Assembly (NCBI GenBank): GCA_016880695.1
Contig: JAEHCY010000619.1
Coordinates: 1 to 5,167, forward strand
DNA from: Chromatiaceae bacterium
GTDB taxonomy: Bacteria > Pseudomonadota > Gammaproteobacteria > Chromatiales > Chromatiaceae
Length of the DNA: 5,167 nt
Direction: 5' to 3'
Of the stretch, positions 4,999 to 5,167 are shown piece by piece (the stretch's first letter is position 1; every line of letters starts with the position of its first letter). The notes below the pieces were generated by a model. That model was given only the letters and a program-made list of their open reading frames with translations, was not told the origin of the DNA and made no database searches. The translations under genes were made by a program, and so were the position numbers.

Positions 4999-5167
4999 AT
5001 GAAGACAACGCGACTACTCTGCCTGGTACTGGGGATGTGGCTCGGGGGGTCCCTTATTCTGGGCTCGGTGGTGGCCTATAACTTCGCGGGTGTCGTGGAT
5101 CTGTTCGCGCGCAACCCCAAGCTCGCCGAGCGCGCTGGGTTCGCCCTCCAGGATGAGTCGGCGAAGA
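4999..5167 (+). CDS. Unrecognised membrane protein, N-terminal part only
   Basis: An ATG at 4999 opens 56 codons to the window edge, with GGAGG (4985-4989) 9 nt upstream. An earlier ATG at 4991 stops after three codons, so it is not the start. Residues 6-26 are a hydrophobic segment with several Gly (LLCLVLGMWLGGSLILGSVV), followed by AYNFAGVVDLF and NPKLAERAGF. I expect further helices downstream, but this piece is too short to name a family with confidence; small multi-helix proteins of the DUF4149 kind are a weak suggestion only. Same strand as SirB2 with a 67-nt gap, so it may be in the same operon. Confidence 0.7.
   Translation, partial: MKTTRLLCLVLGMWLGGSLILGSVVAYNFAGVVDLFARNPKLAERAGFALQDESAK

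Overview
The window looks like a piece of a GC-rich gammaproteobacterial chromosome, probably of the Chromatiales/Ectothiorhodospiraceae type. This rests on the tRNA-Cys/tRNA-Leu(UAA) pair (compare E. coli glyW-cysT-leuZ), a SirB2-family membrane protein and the general codon bias. No 16S or other strong marker is present, so the taxonomic call is an inference.

Layout. (1) Positions 607 down to 1, minus strand: the N-terminal two thirds or so of a periplasmic di-heme cytochrome c peroxidase/MauG-family protein, cut by the window edge. (2) 608-866: divergent intergenic region holding one possible 30-codon ORF. (3) 867-3125, plus strand: a 752-residue secreted protein with signal peptide, a beta-rich outer-membrane-barrel-like region, a Pro/Ala hinge, an OmpA peptidoglycan-binding-type domain and three cadherin-like (Big_9-type) repeats at the C-terminus. 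(4) 3287-3504: tRNA-Cys(GCA) and tRNA-Leu(UAA). (5) 3617 to the window end, plus strand: a run of four genes, namely an encapsulated-ferritin-like protein (EncFtn family, 95 aa), a signal-peptide-bearing retropepsin-like 'ATP-dependent zinc protease' (RimB-type), a SirB2-family four-helix membrane protein, and the start of a further membrane protein.

How the parts may work together. The two left-hand genes are divergent and both act in the cell envelope (peroxide detoxification or redox work, and wall anchoring). The right-hand run begins with an iron-oxidising ferritin-like protein. Its usual partner, the encapsulin shell gene, is absent from the window, and the protein stops right after the ferritin-like core with no C-terminal shell-targeting tail. 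It is nearly fused, in the same reading frame, to the secreted protease gene, the two being separated only by one amber stop and one codon.

Most interesting points: an EncFtn core without shell or targeting tail; an OmpA-type domain in which the peptidoglycan-binding Asp is Cys, paired with the only other Cys of the mature protein; cadherin-like repeats placed C-terminal to a supposedly periplasmic anchor; a possible small amphipathic peptide upstream; and a tRNA-Leu gene without an encoded CCA beside a tRNA-Cys gene that has one. No complete novel defence or mobile system is visible, and I saw no insertion sequence, CRISPR array or phage gene.
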